A DNA stretch of 64,000 nucleotides from Margaritifera margaritifera (GCA_029931535.1 JAQPZY010001346.1:806001-870000), one strand, 5' to 3'. Counted from the stretch's first letter, positions 48,366 to 58,028 are shown. Numbers and translations are program-made. The notes: generated by a model not told the origin, from the sequence alone.

Positions 48366-49106
48366 ATGGCTACATCATCTTCTTCTACCTCGTCTACCTC
48401 CTCCTCTTCTGTGGTCAAAGTGATTGACGAAAAGCTAGATCGTCAAAGTTGGAATGCTTTGTATCTGAGCCATCCATTTAACATGTTAATTGCTGGACCG
48501 AGTGGTTCAGGTAAAACCGAATTTGTCAAACGTTTGATCGAACACAAAGCTGATTTGTTTGATCGTCCACCTCAACGTATCGTGTGGTGTTACAAAGAGT
48601 GGCAACCGTCTTACACGTTATTGAAAGAAAGCCAAGGAGAAACCATTTCGTTTGTAGATGGTATTCCTCACGAAGACGATGGAATCGTGTCTGACGTGAG
48701 TCAAACCCATTTGGTTATTTTTGATGACATGTTAGGAGAAGACGAAGAAGAAATTAAACTTTGGTTTACACGAAAAGGACACCATCGTAATGCTAGTATT
48801 GTCTACATTACTCAAAATTTATTTCAACAAAGTAAAGCCCATCGGACCATCAGTCTGAACGCCCATTACGTGGTCTTGTTTAAAAGCCCCAGAGACAAAT
48901 CTCAAGTACAAGTGTTAGCCAAACAGTTAGGTGCTCCTTGGCTCAATTATGCGTACGACGATGCCACTCAAACCCCTCACGAGTATTTACTCATCGACTT
49001 AAAACCCACCACTCCTGACTATTTGAGATTTCGTGCCCAATTGTTTCACCCTTGGGGTCAAGAAGGTGGTCCTGTCATTTACACGTCCCCTTCAGCCACA
49101 TTCTGA
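48366..49106 (+). CDS. DNA-packaging ATPase (FtsK-HerA/A32-like), 246 aa
   Basis: Start chosen at ATG 48366 (MATSSSS) because the TATA box overlaps the earlier ATG. Walker A is GPSGSGKT (44-51) and Walker B is LVIFDD (116-121). A downstream YITQNLFQQ motif is typical of the family. A Ser/Thr-rich N-terminal tail precedes the P-loop domain. Length is normal for Polinton ATPases. In related viruses this enzyme pumps genome DNA into the capsid. The gene is fully open, in contrast with its neighbours, and no critical residue is missing. Confidence 0.95.
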   Translation: MATSSSSTSSTSSSSVVKVIDEKLDRQSWNALYLSHPFNMLIAGPSGSGKTEFVKRLIEHKADLFDRPPQRIVWCYKEWQPSYTLLKESQGETISFVDGIPHEDDGIVSDVSQTHLVIFDDMLGEDEEEIKLWFTRKGHHRNASIVYITQNLFQQSKAHRTISLNAHYVVLFKSPRDKSQVQVLAKQLGAPWLNYAYDDATQTPHEYLLIDLKPTTPDYLRFRAQLFHPWGQEGGPVIYTSPSATF

Positions 49107-49116
49107 AGAAAAAAAC

Positions 49117-49124
49117 TATAAAAA
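49117..49124 (+). promoter_or_regulatory. TATA box of the basic core-protein gene
   Basis: TATAAAAA, 46 nt upstream of ATG 49163 and starting 11 nt after the ATPase stop. Confidence 0.6.
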
Positions 49125-49162
49125 CAACCTACTATGTCATTTCTGTCTCACACTCTTTCGAG

Positions 49163-50126
49163 ATGACTTCCTTTCAACCTCATCCTTCGGCTAAATTGAT
49201 TCGTGCCTTGTATGGCATCAGTCGTGAAAAAAATGCACAAGTCCGTGCTCATTTGTTAGAAGCGAGTCTTAAAGAAGTGTTACGATGGTTTACTTTGACG
49301 GCACGTCAATTACTGCAAGGCATCATTCACATCCCTCATCAAACTCAACGTTTTTTTCAAAAACATAAAAGGGGCATTGTCACAACTAGCTGATCCTAGA
49401 ATCGATTCACGGACTAAAAAACAAATAATTTTAACTCCTGGTGGAAGCGGTTCTTTAGGAGGGGTCATGATTCGTTCCCTTTTGAAATGGGATCCTAATG
49501 CCCAAACCAAAAAACCCAAATCAGCCAAAAAAGAGAAGAAGAAAAGTCCAAAGAAGAAAACCACCACCACCAAGAAAAAGAAGAAGAAAGGCAGCCCCCA
49601 GAAAAAGAAAAGTCGTGCCAAGAAGAAGAAGAAAACAACACCTACCACCACCACCACTAGCACCCGCCGTAAGAGAGGTACTGCAGCCAGGACGCAAACG
49701 TACACCCGCAAAACACCACCACCATTGCCATCACCACAACAACAGTCCCCAATGATGATGACGAGGTCTCCTTTTGCGTCCACTTCATCATCTTTGTCTT
49801 CTTCACCACCTTTTACGATGATGCCTGTCAAACCAGACTTAAGATCCGTGTTTCCTAATTTGATGCAAAAATGGAAACCTATTTCGAAAGTCACCCCGTC
49901 GGGACCTTCGACTTCAGCTGATTTGGCCATGGCAGCGGCCGCTAACAAAGTACCGTCCCCTAAAACCAAAGTCCAAGAAAGAACTGGCATCTTACAAAGT
50001 TTAGTGGATTTATCCAAAGAAGAATTGAGACGATTTAGTCCTTTGAATACACCTCAACGTCGAGTGAGGCCTGTCATGAAGATGGTACGTCGTGCAGACA
50101 ATCAGTGGAGACCTGTTCCAGTATAA
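49163..50126 (+). pseudogene. Lys-rich virion core-like protein, frameshifted
   Basis: The frame from ATG 49163 stops at 49393. Its continuation, from about 49370 to 50126 in another frame, begins QLADPRIDSRTKKQ and LTPGGSGSLGGVM, a helix-then-Gly motif also seen at the end of the 50186 gene. I infer one frame change near 49370. The centre is an extreme Lys/Thr/Pro tract (about 49500-49680) resembling a linker-histone tail, followed by a Ser/Pro-rich region and a basic C-terminus. A DNA-condensing role like adenovirus core proteins is plausible but inferred from composition only. Confidence 0.65.
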
Positions 50127-50130
50127 AATA
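50122..50130 (+). promoter_or_regulatory. TATA box of the 50186 gene
   Basis: TATAAAATA overlaps the stop of the preceding gene and is 64 nt upstream of the next ATG. Confidence 0.6.
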
Positions 50131-50185
50131 GAAGGGTACCCTACCAGAGACTTCAGACTTGTTTTTTCTACCCTACTAAAAAAAG

Positions 50186-50614
50186 ATGACTCCTAAACGT
50201 ATGCACCACCACCACCAAAAAAAGAAGAAAAGTAAAACCACCAAAAAAGGACGCCTTCCACCTCGTCTGGCCAAACATTGGGATGTCTTGTCTGTCCTGA
50301 ACAAATCCAATCCTCCCATGCGAAAACAACTCATTCAAACAGCCCCTAAAGAAATCATCGATACCGTGTGTGAATGTTGTTTGAAGGTTTTGAAAGGAAC
50401 GGTACCTTTGTCCAAGATACAAAAACAAAAATTAGGGAAACATCGGAATGTTCTTCGTCAAATGGTGAAAAAGAAAATACCTCTTCAACAAAAGAAAAAA
50501 ATGTTGGTGCAACGAGGAGGATTTCTACCTATGTTGATAGGACCGTTGTTAAAAATAGCAGCTCCTTTGTTAGGAACGATTGCTGGACCGCTTTTAGGAG
50601 GTGTCATGCGATAA
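50186..50614 (+). CDS. Small basic virion-like protein with Gly-rich hydrophobic C-terminus, 142 aa
   Basis: ATG at 50186. The N-terminus is a His/Lys-rich tail. The middle is helical (MRKQLIQTAPKEIIDTVCE). The C-terminus reads KKMLVQRGGFLPMLIGPLL followed by more Leu/Gly/Ala residues. The basic-then-GGFL pattern recurs in small proteins of Polintons, adintoviruses and related elements, where a capsid-internal or core role has been suggested. No enzymatic motif is present. The gene is intact and lies between the Lys-rich protein gene and the LVPYKRW gene. Confidence 0.75.
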   Translation: MTPKRMHHHHQKKKKSKTTKKGRLPPRLAKHWDVLSVLNKSNPPMRKQLIQTAPKEIIDTVCECCLKVLKGTVPLSKIQKQKLGKHRNVLRQMVKKKIPLQQKKKMLVQRGGFLPMLIGPLLKIAAPLLGTIAGPLLGGVMR

Positions 50615-50685
50615 CCAAAAAAAAGAAGATAAAAAGGACCACCCTTCTCTGAAAAGACCACACCTTTTTGGTACCTTTGGATGAA

Positions 50686-51291
50686 ATGGAAGGACGAAAA
50701 CTGACATTAGTACCTTACAAACGATGGATGGAATTTCATCGTTGGAACGAACAACGGATACCTCATTTACCATCCAATCCTAATCTCAACGAGATGTCCC
50801 AGTTACAACAAGAATTACAATCCCTGATAGAACAAAATAATGTGTCAGAAACAGAAAAATCGCAACGGTACGGTCAACTTTTACAACGTCTACAACTCTT
50901 TCGCCAAAAAGCAGTCGACGAAACAGCTCCACCCACTCTGAGAGATTTCAAAGCCCTGATGAAAAGCGAACCTAAAGTCACCACCACTAAAACAGACACC
51001 GGTACAGAGATGACCGTAAAAGAAGAAGAAGAAGAAGAAGAATTACCAACTCCACCTTCTCTTAAAAAGAAAAAAAAGTTAGCCACACCCAGTTGGATGA
51101 AAAAGATGTTGTCTACCCCATCACCCTCAGAAAAGAAAAAGAAAGAAGTGAAGACAGAAGTCAAAACAGAAGCGATAACCCCTGTTCAATCCACATCCAC
51201 CTTTACACCAGTGGCACGTCAGACACGTAAACAATCCAAAAAGATACCTCACGAAGAAAAGGGTACTGGTACTTGGTTGACTTATTCTTGA
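50686..51291 (+). CDS. Polinton conserved hypothetical (LVPYKRW protein), 201 aa
   Basis: The in-frame ATG is at 50686. An out-of-frame ATG at 50681 opens only a few codons. The N-terminus MEGRKLTLVPYKRWMEFHR is a short motif I associate with a hypothetical protein found near virion genes in Polinton-like elements. A coiled-coil-like region (about residues 38-80), an acidic run of about eight Glu, and alternating Lys-rich and Pro/Thr blocks follow. No catalytic motif is seen. It ends 9 nt before the integrase ATG. A role in the virion is inferred from position. Confidence 0.7.
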   Translation: MEGRKLTLVPYKRWMEFHRWNEQRIPHLPSNPNLNEMSQLQQELQSLIEQNNVSETEKSQRYGQLLQRLQLFRQKAVDETAPPTLRDFKALMKSEPKVTTTKTDTGTEMTVKEEEEEEELPTPPSLKKKKKLATPSWMKKMLSTPSPSEKKKKEVKTEVKTEAITPVQSTSTFTPVARQTRKQSKKIPHEEKGTGTWLTYS

Positions 51292-51299
51292 GGGAAATC

Positions 51300-52411
51300 A
51301 TGGAGAAACTGTTAGCTAGCCTTTATTACAATCCTGGCCATGCTGCTGGTTACGGAGGAGTTCAAAAATTATATCGAGCTGCCAAAAGTAAATTGAAAAG
51401 TGTACGTTTACCCGAAGTACGCCGATGGTTACAAGAACAATTGACGTACACGTTACACAAACCCATTCGATGTAAATTTTCTAGAAGTACAACTCAAGTG
51501 GAAGGCATCGATCATCAATGGCAAGCCGATTTAGCCGACGTCTCTCATTTAGCCACTTACAATCGTGGTCACAAATATTTGTTTTGTGTCATTGACGTGT
51601 TTTCCAAATTTGCTTGGGTCGTGCCTTTGACCTCTAAAATCAGTACCGAATTGGTACGGGCCTTAAAATTGGTCTTGAAACAAAGTGGACGTCAACCTTT
51701 ACGATGGCAAACTGACAAAGGCACCGAATTTCTAAACCAAGCTTTTCAAAAAGAATTGAAACAAAGACAAATTCATTTTTTTACTACCGAAAATCCTGAA
51801 ACCAAAGCCAGTATCGTGGAACGTTTTCAAAGAACTTTGAAAGAACGCATGTGGAAATATTTAAACATCAACATACTCTCAAGTACATTGACGTGTTACC
51901 TCGTTTGGTCAAAGCGTACAATCAATCGTACCATCGTAGCATCGGATGTGCCCCCGAAGAGGTCAGCCCTGAAAACGAAGTGACCGTGTTTGATAAATTG
52001 TTTGGTTCACCCCAGAAAAAAAAGAAGAAAAACTTGTTGGAGTTAAAGACGGGAGATTGGGTTCGCATCGGAAAAACCAAACGTACTTTTGACAAAGGTT
52101 ATTTACCCAGCTGGACCACCGAATTGTTTCGTGTCACTACCCCCGTCCGTGGTCGTGATCCTCCCATCTATAAATTGGAAGACATGCACGGTGAAGTACT
52201 CAAAGGAACATTTTACTTGCCTGAGTTACAACGAGTGACTAAAAAAGAAGACGCCTTGTACGACATCGAAAGCATTCTCGAACAAAGAACACGTAAAGTA
52301 GGCAAATGACGAGTAGAAGAAGTCAAAGTACGTTGGAAAGGATATCCTCCTAGTTTTGATTCTTGGATTGCTGCTTCTCAAGTCGTCGACTATAAAAAGA
52401 AAAAGAAGTAA
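51300..52411 (+). pseudogene. Retroviral-type integrase with C-terminal chromodomain, broken
   Basis: ATG at 51300. The RVE core contains WQADLADVS (first Asp), WQTDKGTEF (second Asp) and SIVERFQRTLKE (Glu), so the DDE triad is complete. A frame change near 51855-51870 moves the coding path to a second frame, where YNQSYHRSIG and an SH3-like KTGDWVRIGK module follow. A TGA at 52307-52309 then interrupts the path before a chromodomain-like end (VRWKGYP...DSWI) that stops at 52411. Polinton integrases insert the element and make the 6-bp duplication. Two lesions make this copy non-functional as read. Confidence 0.92.
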
Positions 52412-52420
52412 CTCAACAAC

Positions 52421-52850
52421 ATGCCATTCAACACAGCAACCACCACGACTTCAACGACTCCTTCACAGAGTTCTTCTCTTCAAGAATGACAAAAACAACC
52501 GCTTTGGGTGTGGTGCAGAGAACGTGTGCCTAAAACTCAAATCGTCTTTTTCTGCAGTGTATTGTGTCATCGCCGCAGCTATTACCAATTTGAGTTTGCA
52601 ACAAGGGGACAAACAATTGTGGACCATTTTACTTAGCAGTTGCATCGGTTATCTTTTACCCAATCCCTCTTTGAAATTTACGACGACGACAACAGACAAC
52701 AGTCACCACCAGGGGAGTACGAGCAACGCCAGTCCACCTTCTTCCAGTCGCCACCACCAAATTACCAGTCCTCTTTTGGAACCTTTTGAACATCATTCTT
52801 CTGTTCACTTGAGTGACTCCTCTGACACCAGAACCACTTTGGAACTATGA
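52421..52850 (+). pseudogene. Small membrane protein, broken
   Basis: The frame from ATG 52421 meets TGA at 52487-52489 and changes frame near 52535-52560. The rest encodes hydrophobic segments (SAVYCVIAAAITNLSL and LWTILLSSCIGYLLPN) and a Ser/His/Pro-rich tail to 52850. It overlaps the next gene by the ATGA at 52847-52850. Two short membrane helices before a polar tail are visible; no family was recognised. Confidence 0.55.
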
Positions 52851-53890
52851 ATGACCAATTTTATTTAACGTTACCTAGTGACAGTTCCATGGATGTGTTT
52901 CCCAACAACACCTTATGTTGTTTCACGGCCAAATTACCTCAATCCATTCAATTGGATCACGATGCTCATTGGGAAGTGGGTTTGGTAGAAATCATTCATC
53001 CTACGTAAATCATGAACATCGACACAACTCAAAACACTTTTGTCGTGAGAATCTATAACCCTAAATTGCAAACTGAGTTGGACAAAAATGATCCTGAAAT
53101 CTGGAACGTAGACCCCACTAATGAAAACAACATGAAGGGAGCATTCAAAAAGAGAACAGATACATCTGATTTCTTGGGGCAGTATACCCTGAGAATTCCT
53201 ACAGGGTATTATTTTAGTGGTGAACATTTGGTGGACACAATTAGAACCCAGTTTGCACTCCAATTTAACAAAGCCTTAGTAGTTGTCGATAAATGGGTAC
53301 GAATTGCTTACCATGCTTTGGCACGCCGTTTAATCATCCAATTTTTCAAAGAGAGAGGGCAACTTCTTAGTGAGAAAGATAAAGGTTTACCCTTGGAAGA
53401 GAGAAGATTCATGAGCATTGAATTTTCATCTGGATTGTATGCTATTTTGGGTGGAAATAAATTGTTTACCAATCTAGAGTTTGGAACCAACTTAGAATTT
53501 GGACATGCTTTTAAAACCCCTATCGAATTGAATGGTGGACTGAATTTAATGTTTGTGTACTCCGATGTGGTGGAGTACAACGTAGTGGGACACACATCCG
53601 CTCCGTTACTGAGAGTCCTTCCTTTCAAAATGGATACTGGTGGTAATTCTACTACTTCTGTGAGCGAAGATGGTGAAAGTAGTACTAATAGTAGTAGTGG
53701 TTCTGGTGGCAACACCTTTCACGTTCACCGTGAATTTGTACATCCTCATTATCTTCCAGTCAGTAAATCGTATTTTGACAGTGTCAACATTAGTATAAAA
53801 GGAGATTTGGGACAAAGTGTACCATTCATTGACCAAGGAAAAGTCACGGTGAAACTACATTTTCGAAAAAAGTTCTCTAACGTCTTGTAA
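52847..53890 (+). pseudogene. Minor capsid (penton-type) protein, one stop codon
   Basis: ATG at 52847 opens FYLTLPSDSSMDVFPNNTL and WEVGLVEIIHP, a signature of the conserved Polinton minor capsid protein N-terminus. TAA at 53006-53008 (codon 54) is the only break; the same frame then runs to 53890, 347 codons of sense sequence in all. The C-terminal region has a Ser/Gly-rich loop (about 53640-53710) and beta-rich segments compatible with a single jelly roll. In related particles this protein forms the vertex capsomer. The family call rests on the N-terminal pattern and position before the capsid gene. Confidence 0.85.
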
Positions 53891-53905
53891 CCTCCCAAAA
53901 AAAAA

Positions 53906-54349
53906 ATGTATCCAGTGTACCAAGGAGTGACTCGACAACGAGGACATGGTTTAGGAGATATGTTAAAATCAGCATTTCGAACGGTAGCTCCTATTTTGAA
54001 ACCCATGGTGACTCGAGGATTTCATGCCTTAAAAGATGCTGCTTTGACACAAGGAAAAGAATTTTTGCAAAATGTCCTCATCGACAAACAAAATCCAAAA
54101 GAAGCCTTTATGAGAGCAGGCAAAAATGTGTTGATAACCACTGGCAAAGATCTTTTAGGTCTCCGAGAAAATCCTATAAATACGCTTCACGCTTCAGGCT
54201 CTGGCATTACTTCACAGCAAGGACAAGGTAGAAAGAGACGACGACGACATCGAAATCCTTTCAAACTTCATAAAAGACCACACACCAGTTCCAAAAAGAA
54301 TAAGAAAAGAAAAAGAAACGTCAGAGAATTAGACGTGTTTGATTATTAA
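53906..54349 (+). CDS. pVI/pX-like amphipathic basic virion protein, 147 aa
   Basis: ATG at 53906. The N-terminus, RQRGHGLGDMLKSAFRTVAP, is a Gly-Leu motif followed by an amphipathic helix. A helical middle and a strongly basic tail (RKRRRRHRNPFKLHKR and KKNKKRKRN) follow. Small proteins with this GHGLG-helix start occur between penton and major capsid genes in Polintons and adintoviruses and have been compared with adenovirus pVI or pX. Membrane disruption or DNA binding is a family-based inference. Intact. Confidence 0.75.
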   Translation: MYPVYQGVTRQRGHGLGDMLKSAFRTVAPILKPMVTRGFHALKDAALTQGKEFLQNVLIDKQNPKEAFMRAGKNVLITTGKDLLGLRENPINTLHASGSGITSQQGQGRKRRRRHRNPFKLHKRPHTSSKKNKKRKRNVRELDVFDY

Positions 54350-54361
54350 AAACCATTGAAA

Positions 54362-55729
54362 ATGATGCACCGAGATTCTTGCGAATGTAACAAATCAGAA
54401 CTAGATCTGTTTTCTATGCCTCCTACCATGATGACGATGCAAGAATCCCAATGGGTGGAATTTCATCCTGTATCGTCTTTGACGGAATCAGCTCCTATCG
54501 AATTTGAAATCAAAGGACAAACCGAAGATTACATCGATCTGAATAACAGTTACTTGTACCTGAAACTCAAAGTGAGCAATAAGAATGACAACACCGCTCC
54601 TGTGGAAAATTCCAGAGTGGCTCCCGTCAATAATTTCATGCATTCCTTGTTCAGCGGAGTAGATTTGTACTTGAATAACAAACTGATCAGCAGCAGTTTG
54701 GATACTTACCCTTACCGTGCTTACTTGGAAAATCTCTTGACGTACGGAAAAGAACCCAAGAACACTCATCTGGATGCTTCCGTGGTCTGGAAACCTGACA
54801 CCTCGACAAAGTTCAACAATACAGAATTACCTATAGTGGGGGTACCGGCAGTGGCACCTGGGCTAAATACACCAGCAGTAGTAGCAGTAGCAGCAGACCC
54901 AAAAAATGTCGGATTTAACGACCGTTGAAAGAAAATCAGAAATACTTTAGAACTTTATGATCGTTTACATTTGGACATGTGGTTGCAACCCAAGTATTTG
55001 TTGAACGGAGTAGATGTACGCCTGAGACTAAATCGAAGCAGTCCCGCTTTCCATTTGATGGCCGAAAACGCCAACTGGAAAACCATCATCCTAGAAGCCA
55101 AACTTTACGTGCCACGTGTAGAAATCTTACCAAAAGTAGCCAATGACATCAGTCAAGCCTTGAGCAGAACCACTGCCAAGTATCCTGTGCGACGCGTGGA
55201 AGTGAAAACCTTTACTGCAGCCACTGGACTCCGATCCATAGTCGAAGATCACATCTTCCAGGGACAGCTCCCCAAACGATTGATCCTTGGTATGGTAACT
55301 AATGCAGCCTTCAATGGAGTCAACAATCAGAATCCATTTGACTTTCAACACTTTAACGTCTCCAAGATAGAAGTCAGTCGAGATGGCAAGACCTTGTGTA
55401 CCAGACCTTTGGAACCTGACTTTGGTGCCCAGAGAAATTACTTGCGATCTTACTTGAGCCTGTTTGAAGCCATAGGACAGTTAGGCACCAACACCAGCCA
55501 TGGCATTACGTATGACGATTTTGCAGGAGGGTATGCCTTGTGGGGATTTGATTTCACTCCGGACCAAGGCAGCGACGAAGGACATTTCCACCCTATAAAA
55601 TCAGGCCCACTTCGTGTGGAACTTCAGTTTTCCACAGCTCTAACCGAGACAGTGAACGTCGTCTTGTATGCAGAATTTGATAACACTCTAGAGATCAACA
55701 GTTTAAGAGAAGTAATTCAAGACTATTAG
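54362..55729 (+). pseudogene. Major capsid protein (double jelly roll), one stop codon
   Basis: ATG at 54362. The frame is continuous over 455 codons except for TGA at 54926-54928. The first half has EFEIKGQTEDYIDLNNSYLY and SGVDLYLNNKLI. The second has RLHLDMWLQPKYLLNGVDVR, PVRRVEVKTF and a C-terminal RVELQFSTALTETVNVV. These are typical of Polinton hexon-like capsid proteins, which build icosahedral shells. An Ala/Val/Pro-rich loop lies just before the stop. Sequence before and after the stop is in one frame, so a single substitution could explain it. Confidence 0.93.
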
Positions 55730-55746
55730 AAGAAAAGAAAAAAAAG

Positions 55747-56319
55747 ATGCACCACGAAGAACCTATGGAGATAGATGAGGGATTTTGTGAAGTGATTCAA
55801 CAGTCACAAACTACCACAAAGGATGATGATGATGATGACGAAGTCATTCATTCAGTACCTCGAATAGAAGAAGAAGAAGAAAACAATTCAGTTCCAAAGT
55901 TTACTGGATTTATGGTTTGTCGATGGCCAGAACAAGAAAAACAGTTAGTGTCCTGTTATGCTCAGGAATTGACTGAAAGAATTAACAGTCTGATTAAAGA
56001 AAATTGTTATGGATGTCAAAACGATCATCCCAGTCAGATACAACACGACAAATGTATGATGATGACAGGCGAAGAACAATTGGACGAATATTTGGAAACG
56101 GCCTGGAAACAAATCTCAGATGAACACGTGTTGAAACAGTGGTATAAAGTCTTGCAGACTTATACTTCTCCTCCACTTACTTCTCTGGAGATCAAACGAA
56201 TCGAAGGACTCATTGAACAAAGTGCAGAGCCTATCCGACGTGAATATTCCTGGAATTACAAGACAGATCAATTCAAGTTTAAAGTCAGGTGTGCATTGCT
56301 GATCCATTATTTCCATTGA
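55747..56319 (+). CDS. Polinton hypothetical protein, acidic N-terminus, 190 aa
   Basis: ATG at 55747, 17 nt after the capsid stop. The N-terminal 55 residues are highly acidic (seven Asp, then five Glu). The rest is helical with a possible metal-binding cluster (NCYGCQNDHPSQIQHDKC) and a C-terminal SLEIKRIEGLIEQSAEPI segment. Genes of this kind commonly sit between capsid and protease genes in related elements, but no function is established to my knowledge. Intact. Confidence 0.7.
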   Translation: MHHEEPMEIDEGFCEVIQQSQTTTKDDDDDDEVIHSVPRIEEEEENNSVPKFTGFMVCRWPEQEKQLVSCYAQELTERINSLIKENCYGCQNDHPSQIQHDKCMMMTGEEQLDEYLETAWKQISDEHVLKQWYKVLQTYTSPPLTSLEIKRIEGLIEQSAEPIRREYSWNYKTDQFKFKVRCALLIHYFH

Positions 56320-56358
56320 AGACAAAAAAAAAAAAAGAAGAAAGGAAAAAAAAAAAAA

Positions 56359-56871
56359 ATGGATACTAGAGAACTTTATTACCTGTTGACTCGTAGTTCC
56401 TACACTTCTTCTTGGAATCCTGTGGTATGTGCTAAAGATGAACTACCTCATCGTAAACCGAAAAATGTTCATGCTTATATCATCAATACCGACGACAGTC
56501 ATCTACCAGGAACCCATTGGATTGCCGTGTACTTTCCCAACGCTCGCTGTGTGGAATATTTTGATTCTTATGGGTTACCTCCTTTGGAAGACGACATCAT
56601 TGACTTTATGAGAAGAAATGCCGTCTCGACTCGATTCAATAATGTTCGATTACAAGGATTGGATTCCATGGTGTGTGGACAATATTGTGTACATTTTCTT
56701 CATCACCGAAGTCTTGGATATTCCTTAGAACATTTACTGACTTGGTTTGATAGAAACTATGATCGAAACGATGCTAAAGTACAACAATGGTTTTGTGAAC
56801 ATTATGGTTATCTCTTGTCTTTAGCTCAGAAACGTCATGTCAATCAGAATGATGTGGATGTAGAACGGTGA
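56359..56871 (+). CDS. Adenovirus-type cysteine protease (C5/Ulp1-like), 170 aa
   Basis: ATG at 56359. Catalytic His53 lies in GTHWIAVYF, the acidic residue Asp69 in VEYFDSYG, Gln99 in VRLQGLDS, and nucleophile Cys110 in VCGQYC. The order and spacing match adenovirus maturation proteases and Polinton PRO. The family cleaves capsid and core precursors in virions. The gene is fully open with all catalytic residues. It is the last of the plus-strand core genes. Confidence 0.95.
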   Translation: MDTRELYYLLTRSSYTSSWNPVVCAKDELPHRKPKNVHAYIINTDDSHLPGTHWIAVYFPNARCVEYFDSYGLPPLEDDIIDFMRRNAVSTRFNNVRLQGLDSMVCGQYCVHFLHHRSLGYSLEHLLTWFDRNYDRNDAKVQQWFCEHYGYLLSLAQKRHVNQNDVDVER

Positions 56872-57160
56872 AAATTTAGTTTACCACCCCAACGTTGCCA
56901 ACCTTGTCAATATGTTTAAAAAAATTTCTTGTTGAATTGTTAGTATTTTTATCTTAGAATGATTATAGTTGATTAAAAAAATGGTTCTTGTTGAAAAGAA
57001 AAATGGTGTTGTGTGTTTTTTTATTGAATTTGAAAAAAAAAAATTATGTTCTCTCTCTCTTTCTATCGATCTAAAAAAAACTTACCTCTTTCCCTCTATC
57101 TGTGATCTCACTGTCGATCTGAAAAAACCTTACCATGTTTTCCATCGCGTCCGCGCGTTA
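56872..57160. other. Gap between core genes and right terminal genes
   Basis: AT-rich, with no convincing gene. The open frame at about 56969-57169 is low-complexity and overlaps the promoter of gene D. Confidence 0.5.
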
Positions 57161-57161
57161 A

Positions 57162-57177
57162 GCATATAAAGCGGTGC
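57162..57177 (+). promoter_or_regulatory. TATA promoter of gene D
   Basis: GCATATAAAGCGGTGC, identical to the block before gene A, with GCGCG motifs just upstream. The ATG is 73 nt downstream of the TATA end. Confidence 0.75.
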
Positions 57178-57242
57178 GTTGGCCAGTGTAGTCATTCTCG
57201 TTGACTCGTCAAGATCTCAACAGTTCCAAAAAGAAGAAGAAG

Positions 57243-57671
57243 ATGGCAGCAACCAAGATTACAAAGCTGAATGAAGCTATGGTAAACATTATGAGGGTGA
57301 AGAATCATTTGATGGAAACCCAACCGGAGAGAAAGACGATGATGTTCATTCAAATGGCGCATGATCTAGTAGAAGAGGTCCTGAGAGAAGAAATACTTCG
57401 GGAAAGAACAGAATGGGAGATGGGACAAAGAGTACAGCAACAGCAGCAGCAAAGACAACAACAACAACAACAGCAACAGCAACTTATGCAGTCTAACAAA
57501 CTACCTGACGGCGAAGTAAGTTGCAAGATTGACTGTGAAGAATTTGCCTTCTCATTCACCCGAAAGAGACCTGCCTACCTTAAAGCTGTGAGACCCATTG
57601 CTAAACGTGGCCGCCCTGCTGGAGGAGCTGCTGCTACCACCACTGCTGCTACTTCACCCGTAAGAAGTTAA
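57243..57671 (+). CDS. Terminal gene D, Gln-rich protein (142 aa), unknown
   Basis: ATG at 57243 in good context (AAGATGG). The N-terminal 60 residues are helical and charged (LVEEVLREEILRERTEWEM). A poly-Gln tract of about 20 residues encoded by CAG/CAA follows, then a segment with two Cys (EVSCKIDCEEFAFSF) and a basic AT-hook-like end (KRGRPAGG). A nuclear or DNA-binding role is possible from KRGRP but unproven. The promoter is shared with gene A, and the 3' end has the histone-type signal. Confidence 0.7.
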   Translation: MAATKITKLNEAMVNIMRVKNHLMETQPERKTMMFIQMAHDLVEEVLREEILRERTEWEMGQRVQQQQQQRQQQQQQQQQLMQSNKLPDGEVSCKIDCEEFAFSFTRKRPAYLKAVRPIAKRGRPAGGAAATTTAATSPVRS

Positions 57672-57699
57672 AAACAACATAACTTCTTAAAAACCCAAC

Positions 57700-57738
57700 G
57701 GTCCTTTTAAGGGCCACCCCAAATCTCTAGAAAAGATT
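57700..57738 (+). promoter_or_regulatory. Histone-type 3' stem-loop and downstream element, gene D
   Basis: CCAAC then GGTCCTTTTAAGGGCC at 57700-57715, ACCCC, and AGAAAAGATT at 57729-57738. It starts 28 nt after the stop codon. Confidence 0.85.
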
Positions 57739-57860
57739 ACTACTCTCAAAATTGCCATATATATATTTATGATTTATATGTTTGTATGTTTTGTGATAGT
57801 CTACCCAACAAAAATAACCCTTTTCCCTTTGTATGTTTGTGGTGAATGTTGAATGTAAAA

Positions 57861-58028
57861 AAAGTAAAAAAAGGTTGTGTGGTGTGTGAAAAATTAATAT
57901 AAAAAATTTAAAAAAGGGTTGTGTGGTGTGTGAAAGTTTAATATAAAAAATTTAAAAAAGGGTTGTGTGGTGTGTGAAAGTTTAATATAAAAAATTTTAA
58001 AAAGGGTTGTGTGGTGTGTGAAAGTTTG
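57861..58028 (+). repeat. Tandem repeat, about 52-bp unit, four copies
   Basis: Each copy has GGTTGTGTGGTGTGTGAAA followed by an AT-rich TTAATATAAAAAATTTAAAA. The left internal repeat has only one related copy (around 38640). Confidence 0.9.

Noticed and set aside
49310..50017. 235-codon minus-strand open frame
   Set aside because: Antisense shadow of the Lys/Thr-rich plus-strand gene. Its product is low-complexity Val/Phe/Gly.
56969..57169. 66-codon frame before gene D
   Set aside because: Low-complexity and overlapping the gene D TATA box, with no stem-loop or conserved feature.
57243..57671. Gene D, or the other terminal genes, being histones because of their 3' ends
   Set aside because: None of the five proteins shows a histone-fold sequence that I recognise; only the 3' signal is histone-like.
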